A stretch of 64,000 nucleotides of DNA from Parelaphostrongylus tenuis (GCA_019055375.1 JAHQIW010007199.1:310001-374000); one strand, 5' to 3'; positions 12,755 to 34,488 are shown, counted from the first letter of the stretch. Notes: a model not told the origin generated them from the letters alone. Numbers and translations: made by a program.

Positions 12755-12827
12755 ATATTTTCTCCACGTCACAAATATCGACGAATCGAATTCATTTATT
12801 TACTGCGTATCTTATTCAGAATTTATC

Positions 12828-12833
12828 AATAAA
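12828..12833 (+). terminator. polyadenylation signal AATAAA, methyltransferase-like gene
   Basis: A canonical AATAAA 74 bases after the TGA of the methyltransferase-like gene, in AT-rich sequence. The position suits a short nematode 3' UTR and supports the assigned last exon. Confidence 0.55.
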
Positions 12834-13104
12834 CGATATTAAATTGATTGTGAGTTTTTTCGTCCACACAAAAATACTCTAGAATTCATGTAAAGGCAGT
12901 ACTGTACCAGTAATGAGGTCGTGTAGAGTGAAATGGAGACTGTGCGGAAAGGGAAAGAAACAAAGTCGAGAGAATGGATGAGACTGGGTGCCACTGAAGT
13001 TAACAGTGATTGCAAACGGCTTGATTTGAGGCGAACAGCATTACTGAGAAGGACACAAAGAGGTTTATAAAGTATGGGATAAATGTTATGTGTGTCCTCG
13101 TCTG

Positions 13105-13323
13105 ATTCCTCACCCATACTCACCAAATTTTCAATCCCACGGGGTCGACGAGTTCGGTACTTGACAAGTTTGGGAGAGCACTGACTCAATATATCTGTAG
13201 ACTACCACAGATTTTGTACATGTAGATAAGTATTCAACTATTTTTACGATATTTGACCAACACGAATGCACATCCTTTGGAGAGTGATTAATGACGAGTG
13301 CATTATTCCTTTTATCCTTTGAG
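13105..13323 (+). mobile_element. S1 SINE, 5'-truncated and diverged
   Basis: Only the body is kept: CTCACC, CACGGGGTCG, GGTACTTGACAAGTTTGGGAG, AATGCACATCC and the CTTTTATCCTTT tail. The tRNA-like head is missing. Confidence 0.5.
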
Positions 13324-14020
13324 GAAACTGGCTAAAAAAAGACAAGCAGAAAAGAATTCCGCACTGATCGTTGTATTCTATTTAATTCCATGCTACTGAA
13401 ATAAAAGCAAGGTAATGAGATGCCGAAATGAATTACATATTTCGAGAAATATGAACTGTATGGACCTCGCGCTAAGTTTTAAAAACGGAATAGTCATATA
13501 CATATTTGCCATTCATTGTGAAATGCGGTCAAACGGACTGATTATTAGTACATTTATAACGAACTCAGTATAGACGATGAATTTGGCATGAAGCATCCAC
13601 TTCAGATGCTAGTTGGAAAAACCACGGAAATCATTATCGCATCAGACGAGCACTGACTGAGAGGCAGCAAAGCACCCTCTGATCCACAATGGAAGCGAGG
13701 GCTTGTTGTTTGAGACTAAGGAACTGGTAACTTGAATCAATTGGTACGCAAAACCGATATGCACAACCCCAGTATAATCAATAATTCAATGTTTTGCTTA
13801 ACGAACAAACACGAGGTTGTTATTATACAATTTATCCACAACAGCTGACGCTTTGGCGGATCTAGGTCTCGTGATTTTTCTCTCGAAGTTATTGGGGTAT
13901 TTGGCTGGCTGGATTGCGATCACTTGATCTCTCCAGGTCTGAAAAAGGTGAAATCTGCCGAAATGGCAGCTGCTGTGAATAACTGTATAATGATTACCTC
14001 GTGTCTGTTCATTCGGACAT
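13324..14020. other. no recognisable feature
   Basis: Unique-looking AT-rich sequence. Short ORFs on both strands show no family resemblance, and no splice-bounded exon was convincing. Confidence 0.5.
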
Positions 14021-14346
14021 TTTTTATCACACGACCCGTTATCACAACTTCCTTTCCGGATCCCAGCACTTCTTGTCTTTGTCGTTTCCTCGTATTCATC
14101 CTTCACAAGTGTCCGAACATGTCACGTGTTGCTTCGGCTGCCTTTGAGATTCCCGTCTTCCTCATGAATTTTGTAGAATGCTGACCGAAACGATTCTTCC
14201 TGCAATATTGCAGGTAACCGAGGTAAAGCGCTCCCTAAAGTTATCTTTAATTGCAAGAAAATGCTAAGCGAGGGGATCGAACCGGCCCATTGCTTATCAT
14301 CTCGCCTTCTGATACACTGCATCATTGATCACTGCGCGACTCCTCT
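14021..14346 (-). mobile_element. S2 SINE, diverged subfamily
   Basis: Read on the - strand, it ends in the family's ACGGGTCGTGT 3' terminus and begins near a tRNA-like head with GATCGAACC (B box in reverse). Internal blocks match the copies at 34.0 and 51.0 kb better than the one at 16.7 kb, suggesting a subfamily. Confidence 0.6.
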
Positions 14347-14418
14347 CTAAGAAAAACACCAACTTCATTACCTATCAATTGACTGTCTTCAAAACCTTGC
14401 TCAAAAATTTGTATAAAA

Positions 14419-14692
14419 GAATAAATGATAAAGCTCTCGGCATTGTCCAATCCCTGCGATTTTTAACGTTTGAGATGACTGAATGCAAGTCTGGCCTTTA
14501 CGATGACTCGCGGTAGCCTACCACTGTATCGAGTTATTGCTAATATCTTCTTAGAGAAGTCTGGCACTTAACTGGTACCAATTTTACTGATCTCAGAGAG
14601 GAAGGCTCAGTGAACCATGACCGTGAAATCGAACCATCGACATTGTGTGCGACGCAGAGCACCTCTAACCACTGCGCCACGTGCGCTCATCT
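14419..14692 (-). mobile_element. S1 SINE
   Basis: On the - strand, TGGCGCAGTGGTTAGAGGTG (A box) is intact and the B box is GGTTCGATTTC. The whole body is present, ending at the AAAGCTCTCGG/ATAAAG tail. Confidence 0.75.
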
Positions 14693-14751
14693 CTAACTTC
14701 AGTGCATATGGTAGGGAAAGAAATTCAATATAGTTTGAGAGAAATACCAGT

Positions 14752-15206
14752 GGCTTACGTACGTTTCGGTGATCTCGCTCACCTCATTAGAGTCACATAA
14801 CTCACGGATCACCTCTCATTGTAGATGGATCAGTCAAGACAGTCTGGAATACCACGTAAGGTTGCGGTTTCACTGATTTCAGTAGATCGCTTACGAGACT
14901 GTTACGGAGCATGTGACATTACCAATCAGTCGACTGTTTCTAAATCCTTTTCTCTCAGACTATATTGAATTCTTAAGCGAGATTTCAGACACAGTCGATT
15001 GGAAGGTATCGTTATGTGCTTCGTAACACCTTTGTAAGCCATTGACTGAAATTCAAGGAAGACCGCAACATCACGTGATATTTCACGTTGTCTTGACTGG
15101 TCCATCTACGAGCGTCCCAGCTATTAATAGGGATGATCCATAAAGCATATTCCTACGATGTGGCGGGCGAGACCGCCAAATGTATGTAGACCACTGGTAC
15201 ATAACC
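14752..15206. mobile_element. palindromic element with decayed hammerheads (P6)
   Basis: About 455 bp of inverted arms (CCAGTGGC on the left, CCACTGG on the right). On the - strand the left arm reads CTAATGA, a GGTG/CACC stem, GAAACGTACGTA. The right arm on the + strand has a GGCGG/CCGCC stem but a broken core. Same outward layout as P1/P2, but both ribozymes are probably dead. Confidence 0.55.
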
Positions 15207-15457
15207 TTAGAAAGGCCTAAAACATTCTATAAGACAAATTAAGTTTATGTTTTCTTCTTGTTACCTTTTTTACTCTATTAATTTCCTAGTATGCTGAGGA
15301 TGTATACATCGATTAATGGAACACTTCTAAAGAACGCCATGGCTCAAAAAAAGCACTTACGAAACGTCAGCAGCAAAAGAAATAATGAATAAATCTTTCA
15401 GTCGTCAAACGAATATCACATAATCAACAAAACAGTAAATTATTGCCATTGATATAG

Positions 15458-15552
15458 AGTGATGTGCAAGACTTTTGCGTCAGCTGGGACCAGAACCCAC
15501 ATCTCACCTTATCCGGGGACGTGTGCTCAAACCGTTGCGCTACTTCCGACGT
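15458..15552 (-). mobile_element. S3 tRNA-like SINE, single arm
   Basis: On the - strand: a GACGTC-like head, a B-box-like GGGTTCTGGTCCC and the conserved 3' end GACGCAAAAGTCTTGCACATC. A short family (about 95 bp) that elsewhere forms inverted pairs. Confidence 0.6.
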
Positions 15553-15806
15553 CTATTTCGTAAATTACTGATTGATCGAATGTCTAAGGTAATAAGAAAT
15601 CAGTATTGGGAATTGGGAATTATCAAGGTGATATCGCTTGAAATGGGATCTCATAGCTATACGAAAGGAAACCCTGCCGATCTCAGTTAAACTAACTATC
15701 GACGATTGCAGTTTGCTCAGAATGACACAACTTCTTTCTTTATTTCATGGTGAAGGATTCAAAAAGACGACATCGAAGTAGAATTACTGGCAACAATTTA
15801 TTGATA

Positions 15807-16290
15807 ATACCTTTATATTCGACTGTTTTTTCAAGCGCCCGCTCAAAATGAATACATCGTGGCAGCATATTATATGTATTTTTCACTGTATACGTGCCAT
15901 AACAGATTTCATGGAAGGCCTATATTATGCTGTCACGATGTATTAATTCTAGGCGAGGTTGCAAAAAAAAGCAGTCGAATATAAAGGTATTGTAATAAAG
16001 CTAACAGCCTTGAGCAATCGACTGCTGATCAGTGCAATGTCCGGTGCTCATGTCACCGGTCATGCACTGATATGTTATTCATGGGTGAAGTGAATTTTCA
16101 CTTTGCATGCAGTGTAACATGTTCGTCAACAATTCCTTCATATAAGAGGGTTCTTCTTGAAAGAGGTTGGCTTAGACGAAATGCGCAGTGCAACTGACGA
16201 GGCTGCGAGGCCGAAACACGTGTACAGTACTGTATAAGTGTCATATCAGACTTCATGAAAGGCTTAAAATATGCTCTGAGGACGAAATTA
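15807..16290. mobile_element. P1-type element: ~200 bp hairpin plus hammerhead arm
   Basis: 15807-16005 is a hairpin with complementary ends (ATACCTTTATATTCGACTG against its inverse). It is followed by a P1 right arm (CAATCGACTG... to AGGCTTAAAATATGCT) that carries a hammerhead at 16186-16232. Confidence 0.6.
16186..16232 (+). ncRNA. hammerhead ribozyme motif with complete core
   Basis: CTGACGA at 16194-16200, stem II GGC/GCC, GAAA at 16213-16216, self-complementary CACGTG at 16217-16222, cleavage predicted after the A of GTA at 16224. In stem I the outer four pairs (CAGT with ACTG) hold while the inner part is mismatched. Confidence 0.65.
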
Positions 16291-16328
16291 TGGATGTTTG
16301 TTGCAAACATTAACGAAGCTGCAGCCCT

Positions 16329-16598
16329 CATAGTTGATCAGTCCCTGAAATAGGTGCCATGCATTCGATTCAATTCGTGGCATCATTGGAGGTGACTGGA
16401 TGCATATCTGGCCTTTACAATGATTCAAAGTGGCCTGCCGATGTATCAAGTCAGTGGCTATCCTCCCAGACAGGTCTGGTACCAATTTTACCGGCCCCGG
16501 ATAATTGGAAGTCTTGGTAAAGCTTGATCAAGGGATCAAACCATCAGCCACGTGTGTGCCATAGGACGCCTTTAACCACTACGTCACCCGCGCCTCAC
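16329..16598 (-). mobile_element. S1 SINE
   Basis: Full-length but diverged - strand copy. The A-box region reads GTGACGTAGTGGTTAAAGG and the B box GGTTTGATCCC. Body blocks GGTACCAGACC and TGTAAAGGCCAG are intact. Confidence 0.7.
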
Positions 16599-16700
16599 AA
16601 CTATTACTACTGATCATGTCAGTCTTGATATTCACAGCGGTATCATATTATCATTACTACTACTATCATACACTATTACCGAGACTACTGACGTTATTCA

Positions 16701-16950
16701 TTCATTATTTACACGACTCGCCATCAGAATTTTTACCATGCGGATCCCAGTACTTCCAGCACTCGATGCGTTTCTTGTCTTCTTCCTGAACGTCGTAGAA
16801 TACAGATCGAGCATGTCTCGCTGCAATCTCGAGGATAGCCAGGCTGTGGCGTTCCGTAGGGCGTTCGCTGCTGACTGCCGGAGAGCGTTCGGGGGTGGAG
16901 CTCGGCTCCACGCGCGCCGCGACGAGCTCACAACCACTCGGCCACGGCAC
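16701..16950 (-). mobile_element. S2 SINE, well preserved
   Basis: On the - strand it starts GCCGTGGCCGAGTGGTTGTG, the clearest A-box-like head of this family, and ends CGAGTCGTGTAAATAATG. It is open by chance on both strands, so the long ORFs over it are not genes. Confidence 0.75.
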
Positions 16951-17320
16951 GGCGCCTCATTATTGTCATTTTGTGGTTTATAGCAATATGCTGAAAAGTT
17001 TGAAAAAGCATACGAGAAGAGCAGATTGACGCGACGTTCATCTAGGATTCCATCGATCCGGAAAGGCATCACTCCTCGAGGAATTATCAAGCCAAACGGA
17101 TGCTTAGATCTCGATGAACGCTGACGAAGCAAACTTCCGTCGGATCGTCGAAGACTTCTTCCCAAAGAAATCGACGCAAAAGCGCCCAGTAAATCTAGTG
17201 CTGTTTCTGTAACTCAATTAGTAAAATATTTACAGAAGAAAAATCTTGATTTTTTCCATAAAAACTCTAAAATCATATAAATATCAGATGTGATTTCTGG
17301 CATATTCGATAATGTGGATT

Positions 17321-17470
17321 GCTGTGCAAAAACATTTGCGTCAGCCGGGATTCGAACCCAGATCTCACTCTTTCCGGAAGCGTGTGTTAACCGTTGTACC
17401 ACCGACGCTCGTTTTGCACAATGAATTCTGGGTTCGAATCCCGGCCGACGCACATGTTTTTGCACAGCGC
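17321..17470. mobile_element. S3 head-to-head palindrome
   Basis: Two S3 units in inverted order. The left unit on the - strand ends TGACGCAAATGTTTTTGCAC and the right unit on the + strand ends CGACGCACATGTTTTTGCAC. Each carries GGGTTCGAATCCCGGC, an excellent B box/T-arm. Only about 20 bases separate the units. Confidence 0.75.
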
Positions 17471-17909
17471 TCCACACTACTGGGTATACCATAACGTCAT
17501 ACCACCGCAAGTGGCAGTCAATTAAAAAGGCTTCTGGCATAACTTTCGCGCTCCACGGCGCCCACGTTTCCGCGCTCCAATCGACAATTGACGATAGAAA
17601 GGACTCGTCAATGCTTTGATTGTGATCTTCTTAGAGATTCCATCGATCTTCCCCCGCGGTTACTTTTAGCCGTGCCTTTACTGCACAGTATATTTTATGT
17701 AAAAATATTTTTAAAATGACGTGACTATCGATTTTTCCCGAAGAGATAGCTCTGCCCATTCAATTGGAGCTTCCCTGAGGATCGTACGTCTTCTTCGAAA
17801 TTGGCGGCTGACGTCTCGGCGAGTTCGCACCTCCTTCTGACTGCCGTTCTCTTAGGTGGTAGGACCTTCTCTTGCCCTGAGATGTTCGCGTCATTTTTCA
17901 TTTTACATA

Positions 17910-18285
17910 CCGACTGAATTCCTCGGGATATCAAGCGCTCTGCAGGAAGACCATCGACTCAAAATCAGAGACTCCGTTCTACACGCCAGGATATCGAAAG
18001 TAAGGTGAGCCGGACACGTGGTGCGCTTCAACGACAACCGATGGACGAGAGCCGTTACCGACTGGATTTCTTGAAATGTCAACACTCTACAGGAAGACCA
18101 CTGACCCGTTGGTCCGATTTCTTCACGAATAGCCTCGAGGAAAGATATGATGCTCAGCGAATCCTTGGAGCAAGCAGGACCCCCACTGGGCTGCTCTTGC
18201 ACGCGATAGGGAAAAATGGAAGTGTTGTGGGTGCTTGCTCGAGTCACTCGACGATCAGCGGGGCGACAGGTGATACAGGTGATGT
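17910..18285 (+). mobile_element. RTE LINE 3' fragment, rearranged
   Basis: Translated pieces GRPLTRWSDFFTNSLEERYD and LLHAIGKNGS..CSSHST match the C-terminal domain and 3' end of the LINE at 9.0 kb, followed by the ACAGGTGATACAGGTGAT tail. A partial duplication (17930-18050) sits upstream. No reverse transcriptase remains. Confidence 0.7.
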
Positions 18286-18567
18286 CGAAGTGGGAACCAG
18301 AGTCTTTCGTCGCCTATAGACTTTTAGAATCCTCAGGGGGAGTTGTAGTCCCATCAGCTTCTAAAGTTTTTTTTCTAATTGATTTTTTTCAAATAAGAAT
18401 GCACGGGAGCACGCGTAGGCTAAGGCTTATGCCCAAAAAATCGTCGAGCCCACAGCTCCCCAGTAGGGTCAGCGATTTTTTTGGGTTTCTGTTTGTAGTT
18501 AGTAGGGTTTTTGACGTCATATGACATGTTTAGAGCCTTTTTCAAGGTCTGGTAAGGCCCCTTTACA

Positions 18568-18612
18568 TCGCTAGGCGGGCTCGTTTCGCCTTTGCAGGCT
18601 CATCAATAGCAC
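18568..18612 (-). ncRNA. hammerhead-like motif, isolated
   Basis: On the - strand: GTGCTA, TTGATGA (core C changed to T), perfect stem II GCCT-GCAA-AGGC with a GNRA loop, GAAA, then an atypical stem III region and TAGCGA closing stem I by four pairs. The core substitution suggests little or no activity. Confidence 0.5.
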
Positions 18613-18749
18613 GGAGCTCATCGACCACAAATAACAAAAGGCTCGAAACATTATGTGATCATCAGATTATTATTGATTTTGAATGAGGTCTATAACAACT
18701 GTCGACTGAAGGAGTAAGGTTTTTTTCTATACTTACGTCTACATGCCAT

Positions 18750-19034
18750 GAGCGTGTATGACGTAGTGGTTATAGGTGCTCGTGCCGCACACGTGATCGA
18801 TGGTTCGATCCCGCGCTCGTGGGCTCACCTAGCTTTCCATCCCTTCGAAGCCAGTAAATTGGTATCAGACTCGTCTGCTAGGATAGCAGTCCCTACTTAA
18901 GACATCGAGAGGCCATCGCGAGTCACTGTAAAGGCCAGATATGCACTCAGCCACCTCTTCGGTGCTACGAATGGAATCGAATGCACGGCGCATCCGCCAA
19001 AGGATTGGTTAACGACGAGAGCTTTATCGTCTAT
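18750..19034 (+). mobile_element. S1 SINE
   Basis: Full-length. The A box is weakened (TGACGTAGTGG); the B box GGTTCGATCCC matches the tRNA consensus. The body carries the GAATGGAATCGAATGCA block shared with the 31.5 kb copy, a minor subfamily mark. Confidence 0.8.
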
Positions 19035-19232
19035 TTTTTTCTATTTTTGACTGAGAGCATCAGGAAATGTGTTTTTCAGTCTTCAAAATTCCATATATCA
19101 ATCTCTCCAAGTCCATCGATATTTTTTCCCTCATTTTCTTATTGTGTCTCTGCTGAATGGTATTCGGTCCTCGTTTCCTTATATTTTCTTATGCGAAATA
19201 TTCGATGATATTCTTGAATTAGATACTTATTG

Positions 19233-19455
19233 ATGTAGGATGGTGTGCAAAACTTTCGCGTCACGTGGGACTTAAACCTGCACCTCACTCTTTCCGGGAA
19301 TGCGTGCTCTATCCGTTACACTACTGACGCCAGTTGAAAGAGCGATGTGCAAAATGGGCATCAGCAGTGTAACGGAAAGAGCACGCATTCCCGAAAAGTG
19401 TGAGGTGCGGGTTCTAGTCCCGCCTGACGCGAAGGTTTTGCACATCATTCTACAT
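19233..19455. mobile_element. S3 head-to-head palindrome, long arms
   Basis: Each arm is a complete S3 unit of about 95 bp: a GACGC..ACTGGTGTAACGG-like head, a CTCTTTCCGGGAATGCG centre, a GGGTTCTAGTCCCGCC B box and a CGCGAAAGTTTTGCACATC tail. The arms are near-identical inverted copies around a short spacer with GAAAGAGCGATG. Confidence 0.75.
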
Positions 19456-19662
19456 CAATGGGTATATATTTGAAATATTATAACAGCGCTAGAAGCGGTT
19501 AAGTAAAAAGTATTTTGTTTGATTCTGGAGTCACTCAACAACGTTCTCATTCAATCGTTTCTGTCAAATCCCTAATTTGTATCTTTTGATCGTTTCTCTG
19601 GGACTTTCGTTGAATTTACTGAAGTATCTGTTCGTAACGAGTGTCGATAGCTTTGCTATTTC

Positions 19663-19664
19663 AG
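19663..19664 (+). promoter_or_regulatory. likely spliced-leader acceptor of cul-2
   Basis: TTTGCTATTTCAG ends 18 bases before the cul-2 ATG with no upstream exon needed. This is the usual picture of a nematode trans-splice site. It also supports the choice of start. A normal cis acceptor from a non-coding first exon would look the same. Confidence 0.55.
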
Positions 19665-19682
19665 AGAGAAGCAGCCTCTCTA

Positions 19683-30173
<10,491 letters not shown>

Positions 30174-31080
30174 ACAAGTGGAAGAATCGATGATTTATAC
30201 GTGTAAAGCCCTTTTTTATTTTATTTGATAAAATGGTCTACTCACGGAGTCGGGATGTGACATCACGTCTGCAGAGAATATCTATCTGATTACTTAATTC
30301 TTTGCTTCAATTCTGCGCAAGTTTGATTCAAAATGTCGAGATTCTCTTCTGTCGAAATCCACTCACACATATATTTGTATATTCGCAATGAATGGACGCA
30401 ACGTCGCCCGTATAGATCGTTGATGTTATTGAAAAATTGTAAATACTAATTGTATTCTCCGGTCTATTGCTCGTTGACTGAATAGGGTAAAGAATAGATA
30501 CTGTATCGATGTTGTGGTTGTATCTATGATAGAGTGATTTCAAATCACGTCGTCGTAATATCGCTTACAAGTGCCTTGTTCGGTTGTTGTTATGTTATCA
30601 AGCTTTGTGCAATTCGTTTTGCACAAACTATTTGAAGTACTACTGCCGAACAAAAATTTTGTAGTCAGGAAAATGCAATGCATACCTCATGTAAGAAATA
30701 AACATTCATTCTTGAGAGTTTATTTGGAGAACTAGCTTAACAACGGAATCAAACCTCCTCCTGCTTCATATCACGTGCTGTATTCATGAAGACATCAAAT
30801 TTGTCTTTTTTTAAAAATTTGGCCTATCGGCAGAGTACGGTTTGAAGACGTTGAGACTCGAGAAGGACTCAGAAACCTTAGGTGAACTTAAACTGGCGAT
30901 CACCCTCTGCCAGGCTCACTTGCTATTAGCTGTATCAATCAAGGCTCTTAGTTTGCCTTTCTCTCAGGTTTTCACTTCATTAGTGCTATCAGCAGTCAAC
31001 CGCCAACGGAAGCAATCTGACTAACACAAATCGGCTTCGAAACAAGTCAAGCCGAGGCTTGAGTCAGAACCGAGTATCAA
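30174..31080. other. cul-2 3' flank
   Basis: 3' UTR plus intergenic sequence. Apart from the AATAAA I see no repeat family and no convincing ORF. Confidence 0.5.
30697..30702 (+). terminator. candidate cul-2 polyadenylation signal
   Basis: First canonical AATAAA after the cul-2 stop, 524 bases downstream. A variant signal nearer the stop cannot be ruled out. Confidence 0.35.
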
Positions 31081-31292
31081 CCTTTTTAGGACTGTGGACC
31101 TACGGCGTCTGCATTTCTCATTGACAGCTCTGGACGGCCTGTTGTACCTCCTCTGCAACTCCAGTCCTCTCGTGCCATTGTTAGACGCAACTCGCTAGAT
31201 GTTAGAGATACAGAGGCGGTGGAGTAGACTGTCCGGAGATGCCAGTTGGAGAAGCAGACGCCTTGAGTCCACGGTCTCGAAAGGTTCAACAT
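31081..31292. mobile_element. P4 palindromic element
   Basis: About 210 bp with complementary ends (GGACTGTGGACCTACGGCGTCTGCA against ...CAGACGCC.TGAGTCCACGGTC). Same family as 39.5 and 42.4 kb. Ends resemble CCCTTTCGGGACCGTGG. Confidence 0.6.
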
Positions 31293-31470
31293 AATCGACT
31301 AAATAAGCATTTGCTAAGTATGCTACCAGTTTCAGGTGGTTGGTCGCCTGGAATCTTAGATGATTCCCTGAAGTCCTAAATTTTTCTTACAATTCCTTTT
31401 CGTTATTGTCGAGTTTTCGGTGACTGAAATTTTTCGTTTGATTTCGTACGACATCATTGACTACCAACTT

Positions 31471-31735
31471 ACAGGGCGCTGTGTCACATTGGTTAGAGCT
31501 TCGTGCAACGCACACCTGGTAAATGCTTTGACTTTGCGCTCAAGGATCACCAAACGTACCATTCCTCCGCGGCGAACTAATATGAGGATTGCAGCACTGA
31601 CTTGATACATCGGTAGGCCACTGAGAGACATAAAGGCCAGATAAGCATTCAATCACATTAAACGACGCTACGAATGGAATAGAATGCATAGCGTACCCCT
31701 CGGGGACTGACCAAGACCGAGGCTTTGGAGCTTTT
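31471..31735 (+). mobile_element. S1 SINE
   Basis: Diverged: head TGTGTCACATTGGTTAGAGC, body CATAAAGGCCAGATAAGCATTC and the GAATGGAATAGAATGCA block. The B box is lost. Confidence 0.6.
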
Positions 31736-32395
31736 CCAACAGCGCGTAGTCAGTCGGACAGGAAAGGAATTTTGACGAAATCCAGTGAAAATTAGCTGTG
31801 CTCCGATTCGATGGCGTGAAACATTACATTGCTTGTTTACACACCAACGACTGGATTGGCGATAAGATGACCGTGTGACCTAGGATCGATCCGATTAATT
31901 CGAGCTTTCTGCACGGCAAACTGAACCACATAAGCTGTTATGCGAGTTCTTTGATCAGTGAAAACCTCTGAAGACCTTAAGCGAAGGAAGCGTCTCCAAA
32001 CATGATCTCTATCTTGATAACAGGACGGCGAACATCAACAGTGTTTTTCGGCAAAAACCGGTCGATTCTCTAAGCAGTAATCATATTATTAATTCCTTTC
32101 TTTTCGACCATTTTGAGGCTACTATTACTACTATAATTAGCTGATTATCAGTACATTCTGACAGCATAATCTGAGCCTACAATGAGGTATGTTATGGATT
32201 TATAAAGACCTTTTAGCCTCATGATTCAAACGGTGCCTTTCGTTTCAGCCAATCGCTTGTAGGGGAGACTTGCACATATGAAGGGAAGATGTTACACAGC
32301 ATGTGTGTCAAGTGACAAAGCCACCCGACATTGCAATGATTGACAGTCGATTGCTCATGGCTGATAGATCTGATAATACCTTTGGTGCTTATATG
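31736..32395. other. unassigned flank and decayed P1 arm
   Basis: 31736-32140 shows nothing I recognise. 32140-32395 resembles a worn P1 left half (CTTTCGTTTCAGCCAATCGCTTGTA, CAGTCGATTGCTCATGG). No ribozyme core is left. Confidence 0.45.
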
Positions 32396-33204
32396 TTAGA
32401 CGCCGACAAATGAAAAACCGATCTCAATCGCTGGGCAGGGAAATTTTTATAGAAGTCACCGTAATCATTCGAAAGCTTGAATCTCTAGCCAAACCCTACG
32501 TGGTTGCCCTTTTATAACGCTGTAAAATCCAGAATAAGATTATGTTTCAGGCGACCACGTGTTTTTTTTTTCTTCGCTTATATTTCACTGGACAAAACTC
32601 CTTCCTTAGAATGCTGGTACTCATTTGATAGCACAAGTCAAAAATATGTTTGCTTTTTGCTTTACACTTCGCCGAGCAGAGCTCCTTGTTTGGAGTATTG
32701 GTAATAGTTCGATAGCGTAAGTTACAAAGCTTCCAGCGCTGTGCTCGTTTTCAGGAAATATCGTTAGCAGGAAAGATAAGATCGAGTTTCACGTTTTCGC
32801 CAACCCTGTTTATCGGCCAGTCCATGAGGTCGAGATGGAGGGCAATTGATCGATCACCGGGCCGTTGGATTGTGTGATGCAACTTGTTATTCAATTGGAA
32901 ATTTTATTTCCGCTCTGGAAGAAACTCCAGAGAAAACGACTGAATCAGACACTACGAAAATCTTCTGTGCACGTTGATGTGCTTTTCGTGCTTTCAGCGG
33001 ATTATATACGTGAGAAAAATGAAGGCGAACGGCGGGTGAGAAACATAATTTTATTCTAAATGCTACAGCGTTGTTGAGGTGTGTTCTAAGAAACTGACCA
33101 CGTGGGACTTTAGTCAGGGATTCAAGCTTTCGAATGGTTATTAGAAGTCCTATAAAAGGTCCTCACCAACGAATGAGATCGTTTCTTGATTTACCGCCGT
33201 CCAA
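32396..33204. mobile_element. P3 TIR element, second copy
   Basis: TTAGACGCCGACAAATGAAA on the left against TTGGACGGCGGTAAATCAAG (inverse) on the right. Internal ATTCGAAAGCTTGAATCTCT blocks are inverted. CTTATATG/CATATAAG flanks extend the symmetry, probably because it sits inside an older palindrome. Confidence 0.65.
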
Positions 33205-33251
33205 CATATAAGTATCATACCTTCGTATACGACTGTTTTCTGAAATCTCGT

Positions 33252-33464
33252 CTAACCCTCTGAAGACCATGAGAGTCATTCTGAAGCTCACCGCGCGACG
33301 TCAAATCTCACACAGTTACTGTAATGGCGGCGTGGCGTCTCGTGAGAAAGCAGGTGGGCAGCCACAACCACGCACAGACATACAGACACCGCCGCCTTGG
33401 TTGCCGCGCAAGCGACGGCGCAACGCCGACTGCCTATCAATATTGGCCCTCAAAAGGTTAAAAC
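33252..33464. mobile_element. P5 GC-rich short TIR element, copy 1
   Basis: Ends AACCCTCTGAAGACC and the inverse of AACCTTTTGAGGGCC. The inside is GC-rich (GCGCGACGTCAAATCTCAC, GCCGCGCAAGCGACG). Near-repeat of 33739-33985. Confidence 0.6.
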
Positions 33465-33745
33465 AATATAATATGATAACATATTTTGAGCTTTTCATGA
33501 GGTCTTCATAAGAGAAAGGTATAATATTAGAATTTTAATAGCCAAGAGCAATCGACTGCGAAAAACTGCCCAACAGTTGGTCTTTTCACTTTACGGCAGT
33601 GTAAACTGTTCGTCGTTGATTCTCTTACAAGTGGAGGGTTTAGATCTTCCTTGTAAGGGATTGGCTGAAATGAGAAAAAAACCGTGCTATTGATGAGACT
33701 GGAAGGCCGAAACACGTGTCTTGCACTATATAAGTGCCATAACCC
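33462..33745. mobile_element. P1 element, right arm with hammerhead
   Basis: Between the two P5 copies. Outer part TTTTGAGCTTTTCATGAGGTCTT, middle AGAGCAATCGACTGCGAAAAAC, right arm with the ribozyme and the CTATATAAGTGCCATAA end. The left-arm ribozyme is missing. Confidence 0.6.
33684..33726 (+). ncRNA. hammerhead-like motif, one core change
   Basis: GTGCTA, TTGATGA (first core base C to T), short stem II, GAAA, self-complementary CACGTG, GTC cleavage site at 33720, then TTGCAC closing stem I by four outer pairs. Probably weak. Confidence 0.55.
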
Positions 33746-33985
33746 TTTGGGGACCATACGGTACGTTTCGTACCGTGCCGCGCGACGTCAAATCTCACTC
33801 AGCTACTACAATGGAGGCGTCGCGCCCCGTGAGAACGGCAGCGCATGTCTTGGGAAGACAGACGCAGACAGCACGATATTCTCACACAGAGACGCAGATG
33901 CCGCCTCTTGTGAATGCCGCGCAAGCGACGTCGCGAAGTCGACTGCTATTATCGCTGGTCGTTGTAGGGTCAAAAGACCTCAAAA
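33739..33985. mobile_element. P5 GC-rich short TIR element, copy 2
   Basis: Starts AACCCTTTGGGGACCATACG and ends TAGGGTCAAAAGACC. Inside it repeats copy 1 (CGCGCGACGTCAAATCTCAC, CGCAGATGCCGCC). The ORFs across it are a by-product of GC content. Confidence 0.6.
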
Positions 33986-34024
33986 AAATAGGCTCAGGAT
34001 ATGTTATCAGAACATATTATTGAT

Positions 34025-34280
34025 TGATTACACGACACGTGATCACAGTTCGCTGTGCAGATGCCAGCACTTCGTGTACTCGCTCATTCGGTCGCATTCA
34101 TCCTTCACGAAGGACTTCGAATGTTCCATGTGCCGCTCCTGCTACTGCTTAAGGTTTACATCTTCTTCACGAATGCCGCAGAATGCTAGTCGAGACGATT
34201 TTGAAGAGGGAACCGAACCAGCACGTCGCTTATAATCTCGTTTCCCAACACACTGCATCACTAACCACTGCGCCATCCCA
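34025..34280 (-). mobile_element. S2 SINE
   Basis: On the - strand, 3' end ATCACGTGTCGTGTAATCAA and head GATGGCGCAGTGGTTAGTG (A box). Belongs with the 14.0 and 51.0 kb subfamily. Confidence 0.65.
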
Positions 34281-34299
34281 TTCTCAGCAACAGTAAGTG

Positions 34300-34488
34300 A
34301 CAAAGAATAAAGCTTTCGGTGTTGACTTTCAATTTCGTTTGAGGCGAGCGAATGTATATCTGGACTTTACAATGACTAGCGGTAGGCTACGGATGGATAG
34401 ATTGGTCAGTCATGATGGCCACAGGATCGAACCATCGACCTCGTGTGTGACGCAGAGCACTTCAAACCACTAGGCTACATGCGCTCCC
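34300..34488 (-). mobile_element. S1 SINE, middle deleted
   Basis: - strand copy with B box GGTTCGATCCTG and head TGTAGCCTAGTGGTTTGAAG. The GGTACC-containing centre is missing and the AAAGCTTTATT end kept. Confidence 0.65.

Noticed and set aside
16698..17165. Long ORFs on both strands (up to 155 codons)
   Set aside because: They lie over a GC-richer S2 SINE whose body is open in several frames.
17340..17456. tRNA-like sequences with near-perfect T-arms
   Set aside because: They lack a proper anticodon stem, occur in inverted pairs, and match other S3 copies, so they are SINE parts and not tRNA genes.
18428..18496. CCCAAAAAATCG...CGATTTTTTTGGG hairpin as a terminator or small RNA
   Set aside because: Simple T/A-rich inverted repeat with no promoter boxes. 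Probably a short foldback remnant.
33684..34235. 183-codon ORF
   Set aside because: It crosses a ribozyme arm, a P5 element and an antisense SINE, so it cannot be one protein.
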